Below, piece after piece: positions 16,096-29,587 of a stretch of DNA of 64,000 bases; position 1 is the stretch's first letter, and each line of letters begins with the position of its first letter. The notes under the pieces were generated by a model. It was not told where the DNA came from and searched no databases. It was given only the letters and a program-made list of their open reading frames with translations. This stretch comes from Bigelowiella natans CCMP2755 (Eukaryota; Cercozoa; Chlorarachniophyceae): assembly GCA_000320545.1 (NCBI GenBank), contig ADNK01001088.1:1-64000 (forward strand). Direction: 5' to 3'. The position numbers were made by a program, and so were the translations under genes.

Positions 16096-19000
16096 ATGAT
16101 GTCGGTGGACTGTAAGAGACGCTACAGGTTGGTACTGGGGTTCCTCGCGGCAACTCTACTACCATTTATTCTGCTACGTGGGCTGCGAGAGGGCCGTACA
16201 CTTTCACATCGTCGTCTGTCAACTCGACCAACGCGGAACATGATATCGAGTCTTGCTTCACGCTCCGGAAGTATTAATTCTGTTCCCCTTCGAATGAGAT
16301 CACCGCTATGGATGGCAATGTCACCGCAGATGATGCGCAAGGCGACTTCGCTGGGGCGGAGACAGCTGCGTGTGACTGCTAATACCGAAGTATCAAACGG
16401 TGACAACGATGTGGTATATGCATACTGCCATGGCTTCCTTAGCGGTCCTCTATCAAAGAAGGTACTAAAAAGGAATTTAGACACCTCTCTCCATTAACCT
16501 CTCCCCCTTGATCCCATGCTAGCTGCGAATAAAGTTATAATGAAGCTCCATTGGTTAGGGTACTTGGCTGAAGTCGGAACTTGCCCCATATGGTTCTTCC
16601 TTTTTCTCGCTCAACCCCCCAGCCCTGATTGTTTACACTGTATGGATATAGGAATAGATCTAAACTTGATAAACTTGAACGGGGGCGACACTCCTGAGAC
16701 CATTACCCCAGGCACGGCGATAGCGGTACAGAGCAAATGTTACAAAGGAGCACATCATTTGTATGGGGAGATACTTCGACCATGTGATGCTATCATACGT
16801 GAATTCCATTAATCGAATCGTATAATAGGCTCTTGAAGAGCTTTTGATGACGCGCAATGGGACACAAGGAGATGAAACAGGAGGAGTCAAACAAACACCG
16901 AAACAGCGAAAGATTCGGTTAATCGGCTCGTCATTCGGTGGGTATGCAGCGGCTCTATTTGCATCCAAATATCCTGATGCTGTGGACCGTCTCACCCTGT
17001 TATGCCCCTCTTTTGACATGGAGGCGCGCTGGAAAAAGCTGTGGGTAATAAGGCAAAGACAGCATTGACTATTTAGCAACATCGATGATTGTAGCCTGAT
17101 GTATTTGCAACACGATGAACACAACAAGAGGAGCATAACAATCTTCGTGTGATTCAATTAACAGGGGCCGCAAGTGATGAAAGATTGGAAAACTGAAGGT
17201 TTTATGAAGTTTACTACAAATTGGGCTGATGAGCCAACGGAGTACGCTATTCCATACAACTTCGTCGAGCAGTGCTGTAAGGTTCCGGCCTTTCCTCCAA
17301 TTGGAGAGCACATACCAACCGTGATCTTGCACGGGATTAGAGATGATGTAGTTCCTGTGCAGACTTCATCTAGATACTTAAACTCTCTCAAAAGAGAAGG
17401 AAAGGGTTCTGCTCCATTAGGCGGGAAAAATATTGGTGGCAGCGACAGCTCAGCTAGAAAAGCAATCAATCCCTCCTCCTCTTCTTCCTCTTCTTCTTCT
17501 TCTGGATCTAACATTTTCTTGCAGTTGGTGCCAGATGGGCACGCACTTGATAAACATGAAACTCTGCAAGTACTGTTGAAAACGCTAAAATGGCAGTGGG
17601 AACTTGAAGGGGGTGGAGGAGAAAAACAAGAAGAAGCAAGAGGGGAAGAAAATCCGAAAAAGATTGCACTAGGGGGAGGAGGACAAGACGCTACGAAGCA
17701 AACAGTGGAGGTCATTTGTCATTGTGTATGTGTACAGTTGCCATAGACAAATCAATCGTGAGGTGATGATGAGTGAAATTAAAGCGATATGGAGCACGGG
17801 TAATCATGGTGAGATGCCAGGCGCCTACGAGCTCCAAATGAATGCACAATGGTCTTTTGAGAGCTGTTTTCACAAACCTCTACTTACAAAAACAGTTACT
17901 TACAGCTCTTCCACCTCCTTCTATACAACCACAGGTAGAGCGCAAGCTAATGGTTCCTGAGAACCTGATCGACCAGGTGGATCAAATAATCAACCAGGTG
18001 GTACGACTTCTTCTACTGCTGCTGCTGAGCAGCTCTTGTGCATTAAACGAAATTGGGAAAGAGAGCTGCAGCAAGGATAGCTTGGCAGAATATTTATATA
18101 TGATTATGATGGTCGTGATGGTTGATTTCATTATTAGGCTGGAGGAGAGCTGGTGGCTGTCCAATCGTTCGAAGACCGGTGACTTCTTCACAACGACGAC
18201 AACGACGACGGCGACTCCATCACCACCACCACCACCACCACCACCACCACCACAACCACCACCATCATTGTTTATGAATACATTATCAAAAAGAATCGTT
18301 GCACCCACACGAAATCTACAATCAGTTATTGGGACATCCGGGAGGAATGGCTACTGGCAAGAAACAGCTGCTGGTAGTTAAAACTAAGACGTAAGCTGAA
18401 TCCATGTAGATTACTCGATACGATGAACTGCCTTTTATCTTCGTTCCCACGCCTATTAGGCTGCGACAAAGAGGGGGGATGTGGGAATTGAAAGTGCCTT
18501 TACAGTCAGTGAAAACAACCCAGACTGGTGATGCTGATCGTGATGGGAGCGGAGGAGGGGAAGCAGCGGCAGAAGTATATCAAGAAATCCTTGGGGAAAA
18601 TCAAATCTGGGACTATCTCAAACAAAGGTGTTCGCATGTATAACTGCTCTACAATCATGGACAGTTAGCACTAGAATAGATGCTGAAATTTCATAGAAAG
18701 TGTGAGGACAACCCATCGTCATCATCACACTCCTTTCTTCTCTTCCCTCCTCCCTCTCTTCTGTTGTCACCACTTTATTACTGCTTCTCTGTGTCGCCCT
18801 ACTGCCAACGAGTAGATGGACAACCCAGTTTGCATCGGCAGCAGCATCAGGAAAAGGGGGAAGACCTGTGTTGGAGCAAGGTGTCATTATTATCGTTATG
18901 TTTGCAAGTGTGGCGAGGTGTAGTATGCGTGCTTGACCGTATATGTTATTATAAAGAAGGGGGTCTCGAAAATGTCTTAAAGCAGTGTGGACTTTCCGTG

Positions 19001-21052
19001 TACGCGCACTATCGTACACGTCGGGAAAAGTACAGAATGCGCCAAAAAGAGGGTGGCGACAGCAAGAGCGATGCTTTTGGTGAAAACAGCAGCAGTAGCA
19101 GCAGCAGCAACAACAACGGGTACGTCGAGATCGACATGGACACCACTGATTATGGAAGCTCTCGCTTCACGGTTTTGGAGATTGAAAAGGTGGTGGACTC
19201 GGACTGCCGCGACCAAATCGAGCAGGCCAACAAGGAGCTAGACCACGTTGCTTCCCGTCTCATCTTAAACGAAACAGTAGCAAGAGGTGAGGAGGAGCAC
19301 CAGACTAATAACAGTGACGATGATGGCGACGACCTGGTTGAAGGAGGTGTAAGCACTCCGGAGATGATCCCACGGGGCAAACTAACTGAGTACATTCGTC
19401 GCTACGAGCCCGGTCTATTCCGTATCATGACGAACATGGAGAAGTTTTCCAACCTGGCCGTCCTGCTTGACGATAGGCAGAGGTGGGTTCACCTTACGGA
19501 TAATGAGCTAGGAGGCTTTGAGATCTGGACGAGGAACAAAGGCATTGTTGCAGGCCCTATTGCCCATGGACTGAGAATACCAACAAAGCGCTTCATTGCG
19601 AGTGATGGAGAAGAAGAGAAAGGAGAAGGAGAAGGGGCCGGCCGTGGCATATTTGCGAAGCAGTACATAGAGGAAGGGGCGTTGCTTGTGGAGCTACCGT
19701 CTGAGCTTGTACTGCGAGTGCAGGAAGATGAGCAGTGTCCTGAGGAGCTCATAGCCACCTACGGAGATGTATGGAAGAACTACGACGAATGGTATGTGCG
19801 ATTAGGCGTGAAGCTGCTCATTGAGCAGCAGAAGCAGAAAAGCCAGAAGGACAGCAAGTTCGCAGGCTATTTAGGGCTTCTTCCAGACTCAATCGATCAC
19901 GGAGCGCCGATCGTCTGGACGGAAGAGCAACTCGAAGTTGGCCTCGGGTACTACGAAATGTGTGTGTGCGTGTGTGGGGGGGGGGGGAGGGGGGGTTATG
20001 TGCGTGCAAGAATATGGATAAAGTAGTGATATCATGACAGCATACTCGTGGTTGTAACTGCAGTGATATTGACACTTGTTTAGTAGCATTTGAGCCTTTG
20101 GTTTGCACCTCAAACTATTCAAATAACATCGTTTAAACTGTCGATTAGCGTTCTTACTACGATCAATCACCGCAGATACTATCCCACTCTCAAAGCGTCA
20201 GTAGAACGGCAGAAAGAGAAATGGAGCAGAATCTCCAGCGAGCTCTCCGCAATGTTTCCTGAGTTCTCCCCAAAAGAGCTGCAATTGGCGTTCTATCACT
20301 GCCTAAGTCGTGCTTTCAAGGGAGATTTTGGACGGCCAATGTGGCAGGCTTTCGTCCCCGGCTTAGTTCTCCTTAAAGAGGCAATCGGTGAATCAGAGGA
20401 CAGCTACGTGCTCTTGCCCTATGTGGATTCACACAACCACAATTCCTCCGTGACAACAAATCTCGAGTTCCAGCCGCGGAGGCAGGTTTTCGAGTTGCGC
20501 TCTGGGAAGGACTATGCGAGCGGAGAGGAAGTTATGATCTCCTACGGAGCGCTCAGCAACGACGAATTGCTGCAGCGATTTGGATTTGTTGAGACAAACA
20601 ATCCTCACGATGTGCTGCGGATACCCAAGTCGGAGTTTGAGAATGCTTTAGATGTGATGATATCAGGGGAGCCGGCGCTCAAATCAGGTGTAACGCTTCT
20701 TCGCAACGGCCAGATTCAGGATGAGGAGAGCGTCCTGAATGCCCTCGCAAGGGTTGCACAGGGCAACGGTCAAGCTAGAGCCGGTACAGTGATTAGTGCA
20801 GCTAAGTTTCCCTTTTCCATAGTTGAAAAATGATTTTACTCTGTTTTTTCCAAAAAGAGCATTGAGTTTCATGCAGATTTTTGTATAATTATAGGGATGA
20901 AAAAGGTAATTAAGGAGCTATTAAGGCAGATTGAAGACTATGGCGAAGTGACCCCTTCTAGAATGGGCGGCGATGCCCGAAGAGCAGAACTGGCCGAAAA
21001 TTTCAGGCAAGAAAAACTTCGCATCCTGAAAGAGGCAAAAATAAAAGCATAG
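16096..21052 (+). CDS. Fusion: alpha/beta hydrolase + CYTH thiamine-triphosphatase-like domain + SET-domain lysine methyltransferase
   Basis: Exons 16096-16461, 16559-16592, 16652-16725, 16829-17044, 17165-17710, 17935-17997, 18139-18178, 18326-18373, 18460-18627, about 18950-19947, 20176-20783 and 20895-21052. The N-terminus has a hydrophobic, possibly membrane-anchoring stretch (VLGFLAATLLPFILL). Part 1 is a hydrolase: HGFLSGPLSKK, nucleophile elbow GSSFGGY, acid loop HGIRDDVVP, DGHALD histidine. Part 2 is CYTH: TVEVERK (ExExK, made across an intron), FEDRYWD, WLRQRGGMWELK, YRTRREKY, VEIDMDTTDYG, VLEIEKVV. Part 3 is a SETD3/RuBisCO-LSMT-type SET domain: GRGIFAKQYIEEGALLVEL, LLPYVDSHNHN, EVMISYG, NDELLQRFGF, plus a helical C-terminal domain. 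CYTH and SET share one uninterrupted exon, so that fusion is direct; hydrolase-CYTH rests on one in-phase splice with a weak donor (GTCATT). The acceptor before 18950 is unresolved. The hydrolase could instead be a separate gene ending at 17746. Confidence 0.82.
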
Positions 21053-21987
21053 ATACGACTCGATGCGTCTGCTACGTGAAGATGTTTGAATTAAAAGGTT
21101 TTGGGGTAGCTCTGATTGCATCAACTAGTCAATGATCTAGATGATGATGCCTGTGAGCTGCTATCGATGATTGCTTGTACGTCGCGCTACGCGCTAGCGA
21201 TGAGCGGAGAGCACACACAACACACAACATCAATGATGCAGTTGCGCACGTGCAACAATGCGCAACATGCCATGCATCTCACAGTGTTTCAGTCGATGCA
21301 CACATCTAGACATGCCATGCTGTGATCCAGTCATGCTAGCATGTCTAGACGTGCATGCATGCATGCATGGCTCGCGTTTGGTCGCAGTGCTGTTTGGTCG
21401 CAGTGCTGCGCGCTAGCTAGCTAGCTAGCTGGCTAGCTGGGCTGTCTAGCTGTGCCAGCTGTGGCATTCCGAGACAGCTAGCTAGCTAGACAGGCGTCCA
21501 TGTAGCCATGCACACGTGTTGCACACACACGTGCACACGTCTCAGAGAGAAACGGAGAAACAATGAAACAGTGATGATGAACTGCACGCCAGCAAGCATG
21601 GACAGTCTTGCTCACTGGCTTGTCTTGCGTGCGATCTAGCGATGTTTGTGCTTTCCAGATTTCAATGATTTTGCAACATTCCAATTGTCCTTCATGCCAC
21701 GATTGCTCTGGTTCATCCATGCATCTGGAGTCAGTTCATCATCATCATCATCAATGTTTCTTTCTTTCTAGATCATGGAGATTGCGTTCGGAAAGCACGT
21801 GTGGGCCCATCAGAATGAAGTTTGACCGACATCGATCGTTCATGACAAATTTCAGTAAAATCCAGCACCATTGAAAAAAAAACACCACGATTTTTAGGGT
21901 GCGACAACGTTTTCACTTTGAATCTGTAGAAAACCAAAGCATCACGTGCTTCCTCGGACCAAAGAGAACTCGATCGCCGGCATCTGC
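21053..21987. other. Spacer with AGCT/TGCA-rich tracts
   Basis: No gene recognised. It contains an AGCT run near 21411-21432, another near 21476-21488, a TGCATG run near 21352-21368 and many CTAGAC/CATGCT words. The word composition is like that of 14.4-16.0 kb and 62.0-62.8 kb. Confidence 0.5.
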
Positions 21988-24900
21988 ATGAGTTCCACTT
22001 CCACCCCATTCCACCCCTACTCCTCCTCCCTCTTAGAAAGGCTTGCAGACAGACCAGATCCTTTGCCACTGGATCATCTCGTAATTGAAAAGGAAACAGA
22101 GGTATTGAGAGGAGAAAATTGTGTTGGCAGAGTCGTCGGCAAACTGAATCGCTCCATCGTCATTCAGACAAAGGAATCATTATCCCTCAAAGAAAGACCA
22201 TCAGAACCAGCTGCAAATCCTGCATTGTTCAGTGGTGAGCCGAATGAAAATGATAATTGACCTTGTTGCCTTTTCACACCTCTGTGTGTGATGCCGCATG
22301 AACAATGTACTCGTTGGGAATGCCAATCCCGCTGTCCTTATCCTACATCCTAATCTAATCAAATTACAGTACTCACGACGGCAAACGCGAACACCTGCAC
22401 ATTTGCAGAGCTATACCTTCGTACACCGCAGTCTCTACACCATCCTCTTCCATCATTATCCTCTTCTCTATCATCATCATTCTCTGGCGAGCCCGTTGAT
22501 GGGGAGTCCAAGGAGGATACGAAGAAGAGGGCAAAGCGCACGCACTCAAATCGTCGTCCCCCTGCCAACCATCGCCCTCGTCCTCGGCTTCTCGAAGAAA
22601 AAGCGAAGGCAATAAAAATTGAGGAGAGGGGAGAAAGTTCCTCGAGAACAAGCGACAGTCATCTGCCACTTCGTGCTAATGCAGAATTATCCGCAACAAA
22701 CGCATTAAAACAGTCAACAGAGACGGCCAATGGAGAAAGCAGGATCCAGTATCATCAGACCGGGAAAGTTTGTGAGCTCGAGGTTAATGGGAGGGCACCG
22801 GTGGCCGTAAAACAATCTAATTCAATAGATGCAACAACCGCAAAATCAACATCATCGGTTCCTCCAAGACCGCTGACAACTGCAACCACGTCGTCTTCCA
22901 GGAAAACATTGCTATCAGAGCAGCCACCAGCGCCACCTTTATCCTTGCGGACAAGGTATAATTCAGAGAAGCAGCGTCAGAAGAAAAGTTTTCTGTCTTC
23001 AGCATCCTCTTCGTCCTCACTTCCATCGAATACGAACCCCTTACACTACATTCTTAAAGAGATTGAAGGTGAGCAGGAAGCTAGTCAGCAAAGAGGGGCC
23101 CATGGAGCGGTGGAAAATAGCAGCATGTCAATGAATCGAGAGGGAGAACAAAATAGAGGGACGAGTGATCACTTAATACGTATGACGAGTAGCCGCAGAG
23201 CAGCTGCTGGAGGAACGAGGGGTGGCCCTAATACTGCTGCTACAAGGTCTTTTCTTCATTAAGATGATTATGATATTGATGATAATGATAACGACGACGA
23301 GTGTGGCGTGAGCAAAGATGATAGTAGGGCTACCAATCAACCAACATTCTCGCGATTTCCCTGAAAAGGCATCATATCGATCTATACTAGTAAGCTCGAA
23401 GATGTTTCTATTGATAGTTCTCCGCCACACACATTTGTTGACAAAGACTAACAATGAAATGCCTCAGGCTTCGATGGTCCCTACTGAGCTGTGCGGAGCA
23501 CCTCCATTACACACACACGCATCACCCTAAAATGAAGGCTCAAGGAAGAGTTGGAGGAGGGGGAGGAGGAGGAGGAAGGGGCAAAGGCGATAGCAGTTTG
23601 ATGATGTCGCGACTCAAGACGGAACGACGAGAGTAGTTACAAAAATGATAAGGGCGATGATAATGATGATGATGACAATGGTCATTGTGGTGGTGGCAGC
23701 GGTGGTTCTGGCGACGAACAAACATCGAGAGAAAGAGAGAAAGAATGACATCGTCATCATGACTATTCGTTTTCAGACATTTTGCGGTTCTCGATAACCT
23801 TTTTATATTACGGAGTTGCCACCACACCGAACAGCTACATAGATCATACGCATCCACAAACGTCTTTCCCCCACTCATACTCAACAATGACGTTGTGCTA
23901 GGTATAAAGAGCTCGTTAGGCATGAGATTCTATCGCATTTTTCGTCGGTGTACCGTTTGGCTCCCAACTACGTGCACGACTACTCGCAGTCCTACAGCAA
24001 CTGGATGCGTCACCGAGCAAGAACAAACCCGCGCTTCTACACCTTCCATCACGAAATCAGGATCCAACGAGGACAAGGAGGAAATAGGAGGAGGAGGAGG
24101 AGAGTGAGAAGGGAGGGGGGTGGGGGTACTTCTTCAGCAAGAACAGATGCGGGATTAGGACGAGGGGGGGCGGAGCAGGAGCAGTCACAGCTAGAGCATT
24201 TGGGCTTTATCAGAGGAGATATGCTTCTTTCGATGCGTTCTTCTACGTCACCATCTTCGTTTTCTTCCCCCCCCGTAATAATACCGGTGATCACTCTGAT
24301 GAAGAGCAGCGTTCTCTCCAAACGCATCAATTTGTTCGCTGACTCTGAGTCGATAGAGACAAGCAGGAAGTCCATATTTAGTCGATGGAATATGCCTGCA
24401 ACGATCAGTGACCTCGAAGCTCAGAATGCTCTCCGCCGCCTTCTTCGCCATCGTGAGCATCTCCCTTCACACGAAGCAGCAGCAAGTCGGGTAGGGGCGG
24501 TAGGTAGAGGCGGGAGTAACCAAGAACATCCAACAATTCTTCTCATCAACTCCAGTATCATGGAGCAGCTGCTATGCGAGCTGCTTTCGGACGATGGTGA
24601 AGAGGATAATAGCTATTACAGGGAAGACACGAATAGCTCAGGCGTTGACAACAGCAGTGAGAGCTTGCTGCTATTTCCAGTGCGAAAGTACATCTAGCAT
24701 CCTCATTCCTGCCCCCCCCCCCCCTACTATCACTTACGCATAAATATGTAGTCGTGCTAATTATTAAGTATGGGCCTTGCTAGCTTGCAAATACACACGC
24801 GTGTGATCAAGAGAGGGAAGGTGTGTAAGGGCTGCGGGGCGTGTGCATCTGCCACAGTGGTGGGATCACACATATCCACAAATAATCCGTTTAGGATTGT

Positions 24901-25261
24901 CCGTATTGCATGCCTCTACTGCCAATCTCCTTGTTTGCTGCACAAAATAACGACTGCTCCCTCTATTTTGAACGCTGCATTTGTGAAGGGCTGGCAGGAG
25001 CGTGTATTTTGACCGACCTCTACGGCAACCAGATCTGATGACCCCACGTCAGAGGGTGGAGAATTGCCTCAGAGACTACGTGAAAGAAGGCATCCAAAGG
25101 ACGTTGGGGATGTCGAAGGAGAAGAAGATGACGAGGCCGACGACAACGATGATGATGACGACGAGATCTGTATCGCTTAGAGGCCATGCTTTGGATATGT
25201 GGAGGTATTCGTCAGACGTCCTTGCATGTTTGTGTGGCGTGCGTGTGTGTTTCTGTGTGTG

Positions 25262-25294
<33 letters not shown>

Positions 25295-27348
25295 TGTGTG
25301 TGCCGACTGCCTTTGTGAAGTAGTGGTAGAATGTCCTGATTGGTGGTGAAAAGGCGACGAACCGATGATACTTACATATTCAGCGCCGATCTTGACGAAA
25401 GCCTATCGTTTAGAATGCTATGTATTTCAGGAGTAGGCCGTTACTTTGCATCAACATCACCACCACCATCGTCATTATCATCACCATCATTATCATCATT
25501 ATTATCATCGTCACAATCCTCTGCGCTCAGGATTCGAAAGGATTGCTATGTGGCTAGTTGGCGTGATTTTCCCTTGCAAACGTCAACGCTACGGAGAAGA
25601 AAAGCTACTTCCCGAGAAGAAGAAGAAGAAGAAGAAGAAGAAGAGGAGGAGGAAGAAAAAGAAGAAGGCCGCGGCAGCGACGAGTGCGATGGGCAAATAG
25701 AGCTCACTCCTCTTGATATTGAGGTTGAGAGGAGTAGTAGTATTGATAGTAGCAGCAGAAGTAGTGGTAGTAGTAGGTAGCAGCACTTGCTTTCAGGAGA
25801 AGAGTTCATCATCGATAGACACATTCCTCTGCACTCACGCCTCCCTTTTGTCGAAATGGTTGCGAGGGAGCATCGTTATACTACCCCCTTCCCAGTTTAT
25901 GATTGTTGTTGTTGCTACCGGTGATGATGATGATGATGATGACTATGGACGATAGCTTAAGTGTATACAGACGGTGTACTATATATGTATATAAATTCCA
26001 ACAAATGATTGATAGTAGTAATGAAATGATAATGGTGATAATGATGATAAGGTACACGTGGACTATTTAATGCAAGCTGAGAATGAAGCACGAGCAGCAG
26101 CAGGAGGAGGGGGGCCTTCAAGCGGCAATACCAGTAAGAGGGGGAGAGGCTATACCCAGCTTCCTCCTAAACTTCGGTCAGGAATTCGTGAAAAACTTCC
26201 CAATTGGCTGGTAATGTATTTTCCAGCCTTTGTCACGCAGCCAACGTCCGTCTGTGTGTCTACTACTACCCCGTATCTATGCACCTTGCCTTTCATCATC
26301 ACCATCATCATCATCATCACCATCACCATCATAATTTGATCTATTGAATGGATACAGACGCGACTGCTGCGTGTGAGGAAGGCTTTATTGTCAATAAGGG
26401 AGGGAAGCACGCAAAGAATGCAAGGAAACGAGGCGGAGGGAGAGAAGAAGGGGGAGGGGGGTGGACATGAGCAGAGTCATACACTGCTCGTAACAGGTTA
26501 TAGATCGAGCTGTTTTTTCCTCCTCAAAGAAGGATGCCTGCTTGTTTTTCCTTCTCTCTCTCCTTTCGTTCACTACTACCACAGTGGCTTTTTAATGCGA
26601 CTAAAAACGCCTTCAAATGCAGAAGAGCATGATGTAACCTATTGGATGATGATGGTGACAATGATAATGACAATGATAATGATGACGATGATGGGATAGT
26701 GGCGACGAAATCGATGTATTTACGCTTGTTGGTAGTGAGGCCGGAGAACGAGTTGGATCAGCTCAAGGTGCTCAGGGCCGACTTACTCAAAGAGAAAATG
26801 GCGTTGAAGAAGAGATATCAAGATAATGAAGAAGATGGAGATGAGGATATCTGTAGTGAGGAGGGGGGGGAGGAGGAGGAGGAGGAGGAACAGGCCAGTC
26901 GGCCCTCAGCGAAGAGAAAGAAAAGAAAGACGCCAGCAGCAAAGATTGGTAGTAATGTTATCACGTAGATTGATGAAGGGGTAGTAGGAAGTGTAGTCGT
27001 CGTCGTTGTTTACATAGTATTCCAATAAATAATGCCATCATTTACCGAAGCACGCTCACTCGGTGATCTTATTCAGTGATGCACTACATGAAACACGAGC
27101 CACCTCCACTCTTCACACTCACAAATTTGTCGTTGCCATTGCTGCCACTGCTGCTGCTCTACATGGTACTGCTACCTTTGGGTGGCGTCGTTGTCATCAT
27201 TATCATCATTATCATCATCGCCAGAAATCGATTGGGTGCTTTCACAAGTGTTTCTGTCCGTTGAGTCACTGGCTGACGGATGCTACCTACTACACGCAAA
27301 CAAACGAGGTATATTTGTATTTGTGTGTGCCTATGCGTGCGAGCGTGC

Positions 27349-27383
<35 letters not shown>

Positions 27384-29587
27384 ATCACCACCAGTGCGAA
27401 GACTCCACCCTCCTTTGATCTTACTTTCTCTGCTGATCCATGTTCATCGTCATCAACACTAGATGTTATATATCTGCTAGGCATTCGAATCTTGCGTCAG
27501 TTCAATCCAACGAGATTTACGCCGACGTACTACTACTCCAAAACATGCCTGTTTGCATGTTAGCCTTCTTTTTCTTCTTCTTTCTTTTCTTTCCCTTACC
27601 CCTCGTTTGCCCCTGTCGTCTACATATGCTCCTAATTTCGAAGCTCTTGCGTTTCTTCGTTGTCACTAGACTTGTGCAGTTGTTATCGTAAGCATTCAAG
27701 TATTTCTCTTATCATCATACATCGTTTGCAAGCTGAAGCTTCTATGTCTGTTATTGGCCGCAGACTTGTGTATCCCTCTGGAATTTCGCAGAATTTTGGA
27801 AACACTATCAAAGGTTATTCATTCGGTGCCACTGGGAGACTTGTTATCCTCCTCTCCTCTTCTTACTGACCTACATCGTTCCCCACCAACCCTATGCTTC
27901 TGATGCTGTTCTGGCCTCGCCCTGCAAACAAGCCGAAAATGCTCATACATGCTGATGTGGTGTTAGCTGCAGGGACAACAGCAGTGAGGCTGTGGGTCCG
28001 CGGTGCTGGGCTCGTCCTGACAGTGGTGGAACAAGAGGGGAGAGCAGACGATAGGGGAGGGGGCTCGAATAGGAAGAAGAATAGCACGGCAAGAACGCAT
28101 ATGAAGCTTCAGACTCAATTTAAGATACGAGCGCTGAAACCGGATACTATGGAAGGGAAGGCAGGAGGAGACGAAGACATTAAAGTACACGGTGCTGGCA
28201 AACAGATCTTCCACTTCCAGAGGTGTTTGTTGCCAGTTGAAATAGAAGGAAAAGAAGTGGGATGAAGAGAAGAAGGAGGAGGAGGAGGAAGGGGGGGGGG
28301 GGGGGGTGAAAACACTGTCGTATGTTGTACCAACAAAACGATGGGGAGGATGAGGAGGGAAATAGGAAGATGATTGAGTATCCCCCTCCCATCATTTCTA
28401 CAGGACTCTAGGCGGGTTTCAGATTCGCTATCCTCGAACACACAGCAAGTTGCACGTTGAGGGGAACAACGATGTAGGCAGCTTGCTGTCATCTTCTTCT
28501 TCTTCTTCTTCTTCTTCTTCTTCCTTTGTTGTGGTGGATGCTCAAGCTGGAGGCTACACTCCGCCGGGAAGTGACGTATGGCAGATCCAAAAGGCTCCTC
28601 ATCGCACCATACAGCGGGGATATCACTTCAAAACAAAGACTCAGGAGAGTAGTAGTCACGAAGACCAAACGAATGGGGGTGATAATCGTGACGACGGTGA
28701 AGGTTTCATCGTCGTCTTGAAGGGGGATGGCAACGACGATGACAGGTGTGGGCGATGGAGGAATCTTATTGACGCTTCACTGAAACAACACTCTTAGCAT
28801 CCTTCTTCTTGCCTCCTTCCCCTTTGTGTTGGGAATTATGGTCATGTATTTTGAAATTTTTGCTACTGCTCACTGTTGCGCTGTGTTATCCTCATCAGGT
28901 GGTGGAGCTTAGATAAGAATAAATGTCTTTGCATATCTTCACCATCTTCATCGGTTGCGCTGCCTCCGACAATTTTCGTGCTTGAACCGCCATCTCCAGC
29001 CCACTTGGAAGATATAGGGAAAAGAATAACGAAGAAAATTGAAGATGTTGCGGCAGCTAAATCATCGCCATCACCACCAGCAGCAGCATCAACAACGGCA
29101 ACAAATGGAAAAGCCCCCCGTAAGAACGACAGTGCAATGGCGGACACAGTTTTCGATTTGCACGGTTGGGTGGAATCTAAAAAGCTCGCGAAATCAATGC
29201 GGAGCACTAGTTCTTCTTCCTCGGGTCCCTCTTACTACGTCGAGCCGGCATGGAAGTCTACCTTCGCAGGACAAATCCCGGAGACGTTCCGACCCGAGCC
29301 TATTGATTATGATGCTGGTAGTGAAAACATCAAAAGAAATCATAAGGGTGGCAGTAGTAGTAGTAGTAGTCTACGTATGGCAGGAGGCGTGCTTTTGAGA
29401 AATCAGGTATTACTCCATGATCATAGTGGTAGTAGCATGATGAATTGATTCTGAGTCACATTGTACCATTGCCCTCGATACCATTTGCATACATACCAGC
29501 TTGATCATATTCACACCACACTTTTCCATATCCGTCATTTGCTTCTTCTTTCAGAAAGTAATTGAATACCATCGTGTTCCGTTTTAA
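21988..29587 (+). CDS. Unidentified long low-complexity gene (possibly more than one)
   Basis: I do not recognise this gene. Exon 1 (21988-22234) starts MSSTSTPFHPYSSSLLE and has a strong GTGAGC donor. Exon 2 (22371-23247) is a Ser/Arg/Lys-rich stretch that joins it in phase. It then splices in phase to about 23904, which encodes YKELVRHEILSHFSSVYRLA and NYVHDYSQSYSNWM, the most conserved-looking block. Downstream plausible exons occur near 25040 (acidic), 26058 (YTQLPPKLRSGIREKLPNW), 26700-26968, 27894-28265, 28876-29406 (MADTVFDLHGWVESKKLAK, FAGQIPETFRPEPIDYDAG) and 29556-29587, ending KVIEYHRVPF then stop. A Lys/Arg-rich open stretch follows to 29783 and may be an alternative end. Phases between 24.7 and 28.9 kb were not resolved. 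Basic, acidic and Ser-rich tracts suggest a nuclear or scaffold protein, but no function can be assigned. Confidence 0.45.
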
